Position numbers and translations under genes: made by a program
The notes under the pieces: generated by a model
The model's database searches: none
The model's input: only the letters and a program-made list of their open reading frames with translations
What the model was told of the DNA's origin: nothing
Part shown: positions 1-4,814 of the stretch, piece after piece
Layout: each line of letters starts with the position of its first letter
Numbering within the stretch: the stretch's first letter is position 1
Source of the DNA: an uncultured Dermatophilus sp.
Lineage (GTDB): Bacteria; Actinomycetota; Actinomycetes; Actinomycetales; Dermatophilaceae
Direction of reading: 5' to 3'
Length of the DNA stretch: 5,741 nucleotides
Assembly: GCA_945876925.1 (NCBI GenBank)
Contig: CAMCQD010000132.1
Coordinates: 1-5,741 of the forward strand

Positions 1-601
1 CGGCACCGGCCAGCAGCTCGGCCAGGCCGGCGGCGTCGGCCCGGCGGCGCAGCGGATCGTCGTCGCCCCACCTGCCGTCGGGTGATAGCAGGGCCGTCCT
101 GGCTTCGGCGAACCGGCCCGCCAGCGCCCGGGCCACCACGGTGCCCAGCCGCTGGGCGACCACGAGGCTGAGCAGGCCGCCAGGGGCGAGCACGCTGGCC
201 AGGGTGAGGATCGCGGCCCGGGGATCGTCCATGTGCTCCAGCACCCCGTGGCATGACACCAGGTCGACAGGCTGGGAGCGGGCCACCTCGGCGAGCGTCT
301 CGGCCAGGGTCTCAGCATCGCCCTGAATGGCCATGATCTGCCCGGAGACGCCGGTCTCGGCGGCGCGCTGGGTGAGCGCGGCGAGCGCGTTGGGACTGGG
401 GTCGACCACGATGACGTGATGCCCGAGCTCGGCCACCGGCACCGCCAGGCCGCCGGCGCCGCCGCCGAGGTCGACGACGTGCAGCGGGCGCCCGGCCTCC
501 TGCTCACGGGTGCGCAGGGCCTCCGACAGGGTCGCCCAGACGGCGGCGGTGCGGATGGACTGCTCGGGAGCAGTCTTGCGGCGTCGGATGTCATCGGCCA
601 T
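1..601 (-). CDS. Class I SAM-dependent methyltransferase, CmoM/SmtA-like (C-terminus cut by window edge)
   Basis: Two hundred codons are visible, reading left from ATG at 601-599; the 3' end is outside the window. The Rossmann methyltransferase core is clear: motif I VVDLGGGAG (residues 42-50) binds SAM, an acidic residue ends strand 2 in VIVVDPSP (about 63-70), and DLVSCHGVLEHMDDP (about 113-127) is the motif IV/post-IV region. APGGLLSL (139-146) follows. The later LLSPDGRWGDDDPL stretch (171-184) recalls, from memory, the LSPDYPRDP segment of E. coli CmoM, which methylates the carboxymethoxy group of the tRNA wobble uridine. The sequence supports only a methyltransferase; a tRNA substrate is inference. 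An AAGGGA Shine-Dalgarno lies 8 bases before the ATG. An upstream ATG (617) is out of frame. It lies downstream of the dnaE relic on the same strand with a 97-bp gap, so it may have its own promoter. Confidence 0.88.
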   Translation of the reverse strand, partial: MADDIRRRKTAPEQSIRTAAVWATLSEALRTREQEAGRPLHVVDLGGGAGGLAVPVAELGHHVIVVDPSPNALAALTQRAAETGVSGQIMAIQGDAETLAETLAEVARSQPVDLVSCHGVLEHMDDPRAAILTLASVLAPGGLLSLVVAQRLGTVVARALAGRFAEARTALLSPDGRWGDDDPLRRRADAAGLAELLAGA

Positions 602-640
602 CGGGCTGGTCCCTTCATGACGCTCGGGAGCTGTCTGCCT

Positions 641-646
641 ACCTTA
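641..646 (-). promoter_or_regulatory. Candidate -10 element for the methyltransferase
   Basis: Read on the minus strand, TAAGGT fits the actinobacterial TANNNT -10 pattern and would start transcription about 33 bases before the ATG at 601. No convincing -35 is seen 16-18 bases upstream, so this is a weak call. The rest of the 602-698 gap is GC-rich and shows nothing else firm. Confidence 0.3.
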
Positions 647-698
647 CTGGCCTGGCCCGGCCCGCTCCGGGCACGCGCGCGCGACGGGCCCCGGGCGC

Positions 699-1275
699 TC
701 ACCGGGTCACGCTCCCCGGATGCGGCTGGCGCCCTCTGCGGGGCAGCGCGCAGGCACCCTCGCCGGGGATGCCCGGGCAGGCATCCGGCCCGGCGGAGGC
801 GATCAGCGCGCGGGCCACCGCGATGCCCCCGGCGCGCCACAGCGAGTGCACCCGCCCCAGATCCCAGGCGCCGGTCGCCCGCAGCGATACCCCGCGCCGG
901 CCGATCCGGCGCGTCCCCCGGACAAGCAGCAGCCAGGAGCCAGATACCGTTGCCGCGCAGGACTCCTGGGCGTCCTCGAAGAAGGTCGCGCCGACCGGGC
1001 CGGAGGGATCGCCGACGGTCACGAACATCACCCGGCGCCCCGAGCGCACCGACGGGGTCCGGATGGCCGCCTTCGCGCCCGCCACGAGGATCTCGCTGCG
1101 GTCCCGGACGTGCAGCGCCGTACATCGCGTCCAGGCCGCCGGCCAGGATGAGCCGCTCGGCCACCGGGGCGATCCCCGCCCGCGCCGCGTGCTCCGCCAG
1201 CGTCTCCGGCGAGCAGGTGCCGTAGCGCAGCGAATACCACGAGGCGACATGCAGATGCACGAATCCGTCGTTCAT
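699..1275 (-). pseudogene. Relic of an error-prone DnaE-type DNA polymerase III alpha subunit
   Basis: From ATG at 1275 the first residues FVHLHVASWYSLRYG (5-19) match the start of the DnaE PHP domain, including the HxH metal-binding pair H7/H9, and continue to about residue 34 (HAARAGI). Then comes RLILAGGLDAMYG, which looks like a far C-terminal helical segment. Near 1120 the frame changes. The frame that ends at the stop 699-701 reads EILVAGAKAAIRTPSVRSGR, then FFEDAQESCAATV and LLLVRG, the C-terminal OB-fold region of actinobacterial error-prone DnaE. Only about 190 residues remain of a family of roughly 1,000-1,200. The polymerase palm, with its catalytic aspartates, and the fingers are absent. 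Internal deletion plus frameshift is the simplest reading, and no polymerase activity is expected. It starts 23 bases after the DUF6504 stop, consistent with the usual DUF6504-dnaE pairing. Confidence 0.75.
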
Positions 1276-1298
1276 GTCCGGTCCAGGTGGCTCAAGGG

Positions 1299-1613
1299 TC
1301 AGCCCAGGCAGCCGCGCAGCTGCCACCCGGACGCCGAGCGGGCCAGGTCGTACACCCCGGCGGCCACGGCCCGCCCCGGGGAGGCCGCGACCCGCCATAG
1401 CTGCTCCTCCGGCGCGTCCCCGGCATCCGGGGCCCAGGCCGGGGCGGCCTGCTCCGGCCGCGCTGCCGCCCGCCACCAGGCGGCCCGGGTCACCCACGTG
1501 TCCAGGACCTCGCGGACGGCGTAGCGCCGTCCCCGCCAGGAGAACGCGACCGGCACCACCTGGTCGCCGCGCGTGCCGAGCATGACCTCGATGTCCTCGC
1601 CGTACGCCCTCAC
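1299..1613 (-). CDS. DUF6504 family protein (mutasome-associated, function unknown)
   Basis: This is a 104-residue protein starting at GTG 1613-1611. The start was chosen because AGAGAGGAG lies just upstream and because family members begin about here (YGEDIEV, residues 4-10). FSWRGRRYAVREVLDTWV (24-41), WRVAASPG (73-80) and GVYDL (86-90) match the DUF6504 pattern of a short beta-rich protein. No catalytic motif, signal peptide or membrane segment is seen. The family is usually found in actinobacterial operons with imuB (Y-family polymerase) and dnaE2, so a link to SOS translesion synthesis is inferred from context. Here the frame is intact while the downstream dnaE gene is wrecked. A longer reading to 1754 in the same frame adds a low-complexity Pro/Gly/Arg leader and is probably not translated. 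Confidence 0.72.
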   Translation of the reverse strand: MRAYGEDIEVMLGTRGDQVVPVAFSWRGRRYAVREVLDTWVTRAAWWRAAARPEQAAPAWAPDAGDAPEEQLWRVAASPGRAVAAGVYDLARSASGWQLRGCLG

Positions 1614-1745
1614 CGCCGCTCCTCTCTCCCGCGCTGGCCCCGGGCACGTAACCGGCCGCCCTGCAAGGCGATCGGACGCGCCAGCGGACCGGCCGGCGTC
1701 AGCTCGCGCGCCCGGGCCGCCAGGCGGAGGGCACGGGCAGGCCGC
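1610..1745 (-). pseudogene. Possible C-terminal scrap of an upstream (imuB-like?) gene
   Basis: A minus-strand reading frame ends in TGA at 1612-1610, which overlaps the DUF6504 GTG start as GTGA, the classic translational-coupling arrangement. The 45 or so codons before it have strongly G/C-biased third positions and read RALRLAARARELTPAG, then LARPIALQGGRLRARG. This is compatible with the tail of a Y-family polymerase, which is the usual gene before DUF6504. The match is not strong enough to name. Upstream of about 1745 the frame enters the AT-rich island and looks non-coding. Chance cannot be excluded in DNA this GC-rich. Confidence 0.3.
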
Positions 1746-1770
1746 CGAACGCAAATCTCAAATATGTGTA

Positions 1771-1786
1771 TCGAACACGATTGCGA
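1771..1786. promoter_or_regulatory. Degenerate LexA (SOS) box-like operator
   Basis: TCGAACACGATTGCGA matches the actinobacterial SOS box TCGAAC-N4-GTTCGA with a perfect left half and 4 of 6 in the right half. The same centre of symmetry extends outward to TATCG (1769-1773) and CGATA (1784-1788). It lies about 160 bases upstream of DUF6504, ahead of what looks like a former imuB/dnaE2 operon, which LexA normally represses. Functional binding is inferred; the second half-site has mutated or was always weak. Confidence 0.45.
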
Positions 1787-1799
1787 TACCAGAAGGTAT
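1786..1799. repeat. Small perfect inverted repeat ATACC-AGAA-GGTAT
   Basis: Five-base arms (1786-1790 and 1795-1799) flank AGAA, abutting the SOS-like box in the AT-rich island. It could be a second operator or part of an AT-rich promoter (GTATAT). The arms are short, so chance is a real possibility. Confidence 0.35.
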
Positions 1800-1934
1800 A
1801 TCCGGGACCCCGGCCCCTCGTCAAGACCCGGCCGGGCCGGGCCGGCCGCCACGACCGGGGACGGCGCCCTCCCCGGAGCCCCTCGCCGGACGCGCTCACC
1901 AGCGGCTCGTACGGCGCATCCGGCACCACCCGAT

Positions 1935-1940
1935 TAGTCT
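1935..1940 (+). promoter_or_regulatory. Candidate -10 element for the prenyl synthase
   Basis: TAGTCT fits TANNNT and would place the transcription start near 1947, about 22 bases before the TTG start and just ahead of the GGGAGGA ribosome-binding site (1956-1962). No clear -35 is present 16-18 bases upstream. The same hexamer appears in the candidate promoter at 3723-3728. Confidence 0.33.
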
Positions 1941-1968
1941 GGGAGACCACCACCTGGGAGGACCGACG

Positions 1969-3054
1969 TTGAACGCACCCCTCGACCTAGCCGGTTTCCG
2001 CACCGACGTTCAGCAGGAAATCGATGTCGCCCTCGCCCGGCAGCGCCGGATACTGACCCCCGTGGGAGCGGAAACCACCCGGCTCGTCACCGCGCTGGAG
2101 CGGCTCCTGGAAGGCGGGAAGCGGTTCCGCGCGGCGTTCTGCTACTGGGGGTACAAGGCCGCCGGGGGCACCCACGACGAAGCCGCCCTGCGGCTGTCCT
2201 CCAGCCTGGAGTTCTTCCAGGCAGCGGCTCTCATCCACGATGACGTCATGGATGACAGCGATGTGCGCCGGGGCTCCCCCGCGGCGCACGTAGCCTTCGC
2301 CGAGGAGCACCGCGCCGCCGGCTGGGAAGGCCCGGCGCGGCAGTTCGGGCTGGCCGGGGCGGTCCTGGCAGGCGACCTGTGCCTGGTCGCCTGCGATCAG
2401 GCGTTCGCCGGCTGCGGCCTGCCCGCCCATGAGCTCGACCGGGCCCGGCCCTGCTTCGACGAGATGCGCAGCCAGCTCATGGCCGGCCAGTTCCTGGAAT
2501 TCGTCGTGGCCGCGGCAGGCTGGGAAGAGCTGCCCACCCCGGAACGGATCGAGCTGGCCCGCCGGGTGATCCGGTACAAGAGCGCGAAGTACTCCGTCGA
2601 GGCCCCTACGCTCATCGGCGCCGACGCCGGCGCGGTCAGCCCTGCCGACCGGACCCTGCTCTCGCGGTACGGCCTGGCCCTGGGCGAGGCGTTCCAGCTG
2701 CGCGACGACGTCCTGGGGGTATTCGGCGACCCGGCCGCCACCGGCAAGCCCGCCGGAGATGACCTGCGCGAGGGCAAGCGCACCGTCCTGCTGGCGCTCA
2801 CCCTGGCGGCGTGCACCCCGGCGGCGGCCCGGCGCCTCAGCGCGATCGTCGGCGACGAATCCGCCGATGAGGCCGCCATCACCGACGCCCGCGCGATCAT
2901 GGCCGATTCAGGCGCCCTCGCCCAGCATGAGCAGATGATCGCCGAGGGTGCGGAGGCGGCCCGGGAGGCGCTCGCGGCGGCCACCGGGCTCACCCCGGCC
3001 GGCGCCGGCGCGCTGGACGCCCTCATCGGCCTGGCCACCGCCCGCAGCACCTGA
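1969..3054 (+). CDS. idsA: trans-polyprenyl diphosphate synthase (IdsA-like)
   Basis: This is a 361-residue, full-length isoprenyl synthase that condenses isopentenyl diphosphate onto allylic diphosphates, probably making GGPP-type chains for menaquinone, carotenoid or lipid synthesis in the cytoplasm. Visible motifs are GGKRFR (49-54, IPP binding), the first Asp-rich motif DDVMD (91-95) with the following Arg pair RR (100-101), K207 in KYSVEAPTLIG, and the second Asp-rich motif QLRDDVLGVFGD (243-254). The last is DDxxG, the form usual in actinobacterial members. GKPAGDDLREGKRT (259-272) is also diagnostic. Small Ala residues 4-5 places before the first motif argue for a product longer than C15, but chain length is inference. 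The start is TTG, chosen for the GGGAGGA 6 bases upstream and family length. It is syntenic with idsA2 (Rv2173) of M. tuberculosis and converges on the Rv2175c-like gene. Confidence 0.93.
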   Translation: MNAPLDLAGFRTDVQQEIDVALARQRRILTPVGAETTRLVTALERLLEGGKRFRAAFCYWGYKAAGGTHDEAALRLSSSLEFFQAAALIHDDVMDDSDVRRGSPAAHVAFAEEHRAAGWEGPARQFGLAGAVLAGDLCLVACDQAFAGCGLPAHELDRARPCFDEMRSQLMAGQFLEFVVAAAGWEELPTPERIELARRVIRYKSAKYSVEAPTLIGADAGAVSPADRTLLSRYGLALGEAFQLRDDVLGVFGDPAATGKPAGDDLREGKRTVLLALTLAACTPAAARRLSAIVGDESADEAAITDARAIMADSGALAQHEQMIAEGAEAAREALAAATGLTPAGAGALDALIGLATARST

Positions 3055-3055
3055 C

Positions 3056-3092
3056 CCGCGCGGAGCCGCCGGGAGCCGGCCGCCCCGCGCGG
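3056..3092. terminator. GC-rich hairpin between convergent genes
   Basis: The octamer CCGCGCGG occurs at 3056-3063 and 3085-3092. Each copy is itself palindromic, so they can pair with each other across a 21-base loop that also contains a GCCG/CGGC stem. It begins 2 bases after the prenyl synthase stop and ends 4 bases before the stop of the opposing gene. That placement fits a bidirectional terminator. There is no U-tract, which is common in high-GC actinomycetes. Confidence 0.6.
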
Positions 3093-3095
3093 AAC

Positions 3096-3530
3096 TCACA
3101 TGGCCTGCTCCATGGCGCGACGGCGCACCTCGGTAACGAACCCGGCCGCGAGTGAATCCATCGGCGTACCCGGTACGCGCAGGGTCGGATCGGGAGTGAA
3201 CAGCCACTCGATGATCTGCGCATCGCTCATGCCGCCGTCGCGCAGCACGGTGAAGGTGCCCTTCAGGCGCGGATCCGGACCGTCCGGGCTCACGAAGGCC
3301 GCCGGCACGTACACTGCCTGGTGCTCCCCGCGGCGCACCCCGGCCAGTTCGTGATCCTTGAGCTGACGCCGCACCTCACGCAGCTGCGCGCCCTGCACCT
3401 GCGCCGCCTCTGGCAGGGTCAGCCAGCCGGTGACCAGTTCCTCCAGCCGCTGCGCGCGCTCCCGGGCCTGCGGGTCCCCCTCCGGGCCGCTCGCCGGCCC
3501 GGCGCCGATGTCGCTGTCGTCATATGCCAC
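3096..3530 (-). CDS. Rv2175c-like winged-helix DNA-binding protein, likely PknL substrate
   Basis: At 144 residues it is near the length of M. tuberculosis Rv2175c. After an acidic, flexible N-terminus (1-30) comes a winged helix-turn-helix: LTLPEAAQVQGAQLREVRRQ (37-56), then a basic/wing segment (VRRG, 65-68; YVPAAFV, 74-80). The C-terminal part has TFTVLRDGGMSDAQIIEWL (92-110) followed by FTPDPTL (111-117). The WLFTPDP motif is highly characteristic of the family. Rv2175c binds DNA and is phosphorylated by PknL, encoded beside it. Here a PknL-type gene lies two genes away, so the same pairing is inferred. Residues 1-33 hold Ser6 and Ser14 but no Thr. The start is GTG (3530-3528), with only a loose AGG about 10 bases upstream. 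It is divergent from the transglycosylase gene. Confidence 0.88.
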   Translation of the reverse strand: MAYDDSDIGAGPASGPEGDPQARERAQRLEELVTGWLTLPEAAQVQGAQLREVRRQLKDHELAGVRRGEHQAVYVPAAFVSPDGPDPRLKGTFTVLRDGGMSDAQIIEWLFTPDPTLRVPGTPMDSLAAGFVTEVRRRAMEQAM

Positions 3531-3571
3531 CGGCTCAGCCTGCCATCACCTGCCCCTGCAGGCGAGCCCAA

Positions 3572-3605
3572 GGCGGGAACCACCCTGGCCCGGCACGTTC
3601 CCGCC
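3572..3605. repeat. Perfect 9-bp inverted repeat GGCGGGAAC...GTTCCCGCC
   Basis: Arms 3572-3580 and 3597-3605 flank a 16-base spacer. Because the arms contain GGGAAC and GTT, both strands read GGGAAC-N16-GTT, resembling an ECF sigma-factor promoter (-35 GGAAC, -10 GTT). Read leftward it would start transcription about 40 bases before the Rv2175c-like gene. It could instead be an operator or an RNA hairpin. Confidence 0.5.
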
Positions 3606-3614
3606 CCGGGCGCG

Positions 3615-3666
3615 CCGGGAATGCGCCGGGGCCGGAACCTGCCGCCGCAGGCCCGGGCATTCCCGG
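3615..3666. repeat. Perfect 10-bp inverted repeat with nested hairpin
   Basis: CCGGGAATGC (3615-3624) pairs with GCATTCCCGG (3657-3666) around a 32-base interior. That interior itself holds CCTGC-CGCC-GCAGG (3638-3651). Nested perfect stems of this length are more than typical GC-rich noise. It lies between divergent genes, so a simple terminator role is not expected. An operator or a structured RNA end is possible. Confidence 0.45.
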
Positions 3667-3700
3667 GGGAAACACGCCATTTTCATTGGCTTGCCATTAC

Positions 3701-3728
3701 CTGAAAAAGGCGTTCCGTGCGGTAGTCT
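3701..3728 (+). promoter_or_regulatory. Candidate housekeeping promoter for the transglycosylase gene
   Basis: CTGAAA (3701-3706) and TAGTCT (3723-3728) are separated by 16 bases and resemble TTGACA/TANNNT. They sit in the most AT-rich part of the region. A start near 3735 would give a leader of about 200 bases. An imperfect inverted repeat, TTTTCA (3680-3685) against TGAAAA (3702-3707), overlaps the -35 and could be an operator. Confidence 0.4.
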
Positions 3729-3794
3729 GCCTGAAATCTGACGAACCCATATCTTAGGTGTCATTTATCCAGGGCTGAGTTTCGTTGCACCATC

Positions 3795-3901
3795 GCCTAT
3801 GTGGCGCAGTGCGCACATGGCCTGCCAGCAATGGCGGTCACGGCATTCTCCGCATCGCAAACCAGTGCGGATTCATAACCGCATCCGCTGGCATCACCGG
3901 C
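3795..3901 (+). ncRNA. Candidate structured 5' leader (cis-regulatory RNA) of the transglycosylase gene
   Basis: Several stems occur in succession. Stem A at 3795-3821 pairs GCC, ATGTG, CGC with GCG, CACAT, GGC with two single-base bulges. Stem B at 3822-3837 has a GCAA tetraloop. TCCGCA (3849-3854) pairs with TGCGGA (3866-3871). The same TGCGG (3866-3870) can alternatively pair with CCGCA (3879-3883). GCTGG (3887-3891) pairs with CCGGC (3897-3901). The AAAGGA ribosome-binding site follows at 3925-3930. No known riboswitch consensus was recognised. Confidence 0.35.
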
Positions 3902-3938
3902 TACGCATCACCCGACGCACCCGTAAAGGACCAAGACC

Positions 3939-4691
3939 ATGATCCTGCTGCCATTGGCCGCCGCAGCCGCTCTGATATCGCCCGCCGCGCTCCCGGCCGC
4001 ACCGGCCGCGCCCGCCCGGGCGAGCTCGCTGCCCGCTGCCGGTGAGAACACGTACACGGTGCGCCCGGGCGACACGATGACAGACATCGCCGGCGCCCGG
4101 GGCGTCACGCTGGGATCCCTGCTACGCGCCAACGGCATGAATATGAACTCGCCGATCAGGCCCGGTCAGAAGATCGTCATCCCCCGCAGCTCCGCCCCGG
4201 CCGGCGCCGCCCGCATCACCGGCACGGCCGGCTCCCTCAGCCCCGCCGCGAGGACGTACGCCGCCGAGAAGGCCCGCACCGCCGAGGAGAAAGCCGCCTG
4301 CACCGGGCGGCATCGCACCCGCGACCTCATCGTGGCCACCGCCCGCCGCTACGGCATCGACCCCGATCTCGCCCTGGCCGTCGCCTGGCAGGAATCCCGC
4401 TGGAACCAGCAGTCGGTCTCCCGCAAGAACGCCATCGGCGTCATGCAGTGCCTGCCCGGGACGGGCACGTGGATGAGCCGCAAGGTGGGCCGCACCCTCG
4501 ACCTGAACGACACCCAGGACAACATCACGTGCGGGGTCGCCCTCCTCAAGACGCTCAAGCGCAGCGCCAGCTCCGAGCGGGAGGCCATCGCCGGGTACTA
4601 CCAGGGGCTGTCCTCAGTGCGCTCGGACGGGATGTACCGCGACACCGCGCGCTATGTAGAGTCGGTGCTGCATCACCGCAACCGCATGTAG
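3939..4691 (+). CDS. Secreted LysM domain lytic transglycosylase
   Basis: This 250-residue protein should cleave peptidoglycan glycan strands outside the membrane. Residues 1-29 form a hydrophobic Ala/Pro-rich secretion signal. Residues 38-82 are a LysM peptidoglycan-binding domain (TYTVRPGDTMTDIA ... IRPGQKIVIP). A linker (83-126) leads to an SLT-type catalytic domain (127-240), with catalytic Glu152 in AWQES, the AIGVMQ motif (165-170), DNITCGVALLKTL (194-206) and IAGYYQG (217-223). The start ATG is fixed by AAAGGA 8 bases upstream and an in-frame stop at 3924-3926. Two oddities stand out. The signal peptide has no Lys or Arg before residue 27, and Cys121, Cys171 and Cys198 suggest a disulfide in the catalytic domain. 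It is divergent from the Rv2175c-like gene and is followed by the kinase after 123 bases, so it may be regulated with envelope-sensing genes. Confidence 0.9.
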   Translation: MILLPLAAAAALISPAALPAAPAAPARASSLPAAGENTYTVRPGDTMTDIAGARGVTLGSLLRANGMNMNSPIRPGQKIVIPRSSAPAGAARITGTAGSLSPAARTYAAEKARTAEEKAACTGRHRTRDLIVATARRYGIDPDLALAVAWQESRWNQQSVSRKNAIGVMQCLPGTGTWMSRKVGRTLDLNDTQDNITCGVALLKTLKRSASSEREAIAGYYQGLSSVRSDGMYRDTARYVESVLHHRNRM

Positions 4692-4733
4692 CACGCACGA
4701 ATCCGCAAGCGCAGCGGGCCTGCCGAAGCCGTC

Positions 4734-4746
4734 CGCCCTCCGGGCG
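4734..4746. terminator. Weak hairpin between transglycosylase and kinase genes
   Basis: CGCCC and GGGCG (4734-4738, 4742-4746) flank a 3-base loop, about 43 bases after the transglycosylase stop. The stem is short and has no U-tract. It is listed because the kinase appears to have its own promoter downstream, so some termination here would be sensible. Confidence 0.25.
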
Positions 4747-4801
4747 CAACACGTGCCGCCCGGCCGCTGCGGTCGTCCGTGCCCTTCGCGCTGCGCGCAC
4801 C

Positions 4802-4807
4802 TAGACT
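4802..4807 (+). promoter_or_regulatory. -10 element of a leaderless kinase mRNA
   Basis: TAGACT fits TANNNT and is followed by 7 bases and then the GTG start at 4815. Transcription would begin at or next to the start codon. No Shine-Dalgarno sequence is present ahead of the GTG, which supports leaderless translation, a common mode in Actinobacteria. The -35 region (about 4779-4784, GTGCCC) is poor. Confidence 0.6.
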
Positions 4808-4814
4808 GCGGAAC

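Larger units (their letters stand above)
1614..1968. other. Divergent intergenic region between the relic mutasome operon and the prenyl synthase
   Basis: This stretch has no convincing complete gene. Next to DUF6504 it contains a possible gene scrap. At 1745-1803 there is a sharp AT-rich island bearing an SOS-box-like palindrome and a second palindrome. At 1827-1849 there is a run of CCGG/GGCC repeats able to fold on itself, and at 1935-1940 a candidate -10 element for the rightward gene. Extending the prenyl synthase frame back through it would give a Pro/Arg-rich leader crossing the AT-rich island, and this was rejected. Confidence 0.6.
3531..3938. other. Divergent regulatory region with inverted repeats and a structured leader
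   Basis: This stretch contains no supportable gene. It divides into a GC-rich half (3531-3672) with two long perfect inverted repeats, an AT-richer promoter zone (3673-3770), and a hairpin-rich segment (3795-3901) that would be the 5' leader of the transglycosylase mRNA. Individual elements are listed separately. The rightward frame beginning at TTG 3785 crosses into the transglycosylase gene out of frame and was not accepted. Confidence 0.7.

Noticed and set aside
416..1225. Plus-strand 269-codon frame
   Set aside because: Its Arg/Pro/Ala-rich composition is typical of an antisense shadow of GC-rich genes. The minus strand has clear methyltransferase and DnaE motifs here.
1573..1968. N-terminal extension of the prenyl synthase back to 1573
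   Set aside because: The extra 132 residues are Pro/Arg-rich, overlap the start of the opposing DUF6504 gene and the AT-rich operator island, and have no family match. The TTG at 1969 has a good ribosome-binding site and gives the usual length.
2397..3050. Minus-strand 217-codon frame inside the prenyl synthase
   Set aside because: It is antisense to a strongly conserved gene, Ser/Ala/Arg-rich, with no domain.
3572..3938. ydaO/yuaA c-di-AMP riboswitch or TPP riboswitch before the cell-wall hydrolase
   Set aside because: The gene family made this worth looking for, but the conserved ydaO blocks and the TPP CTGATCTGG-type core are not present. A GGGCTGAG string at 3772 is isolated.
3785..4045. 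Rightward 86-codon frame from TTG 3785, possible leader peptide
   Set aside because: It has no ribosome-binding site, turns into an Arg-rich shadow where it overlaps the transglycosylase gene, and its amino acids suggest no known family.
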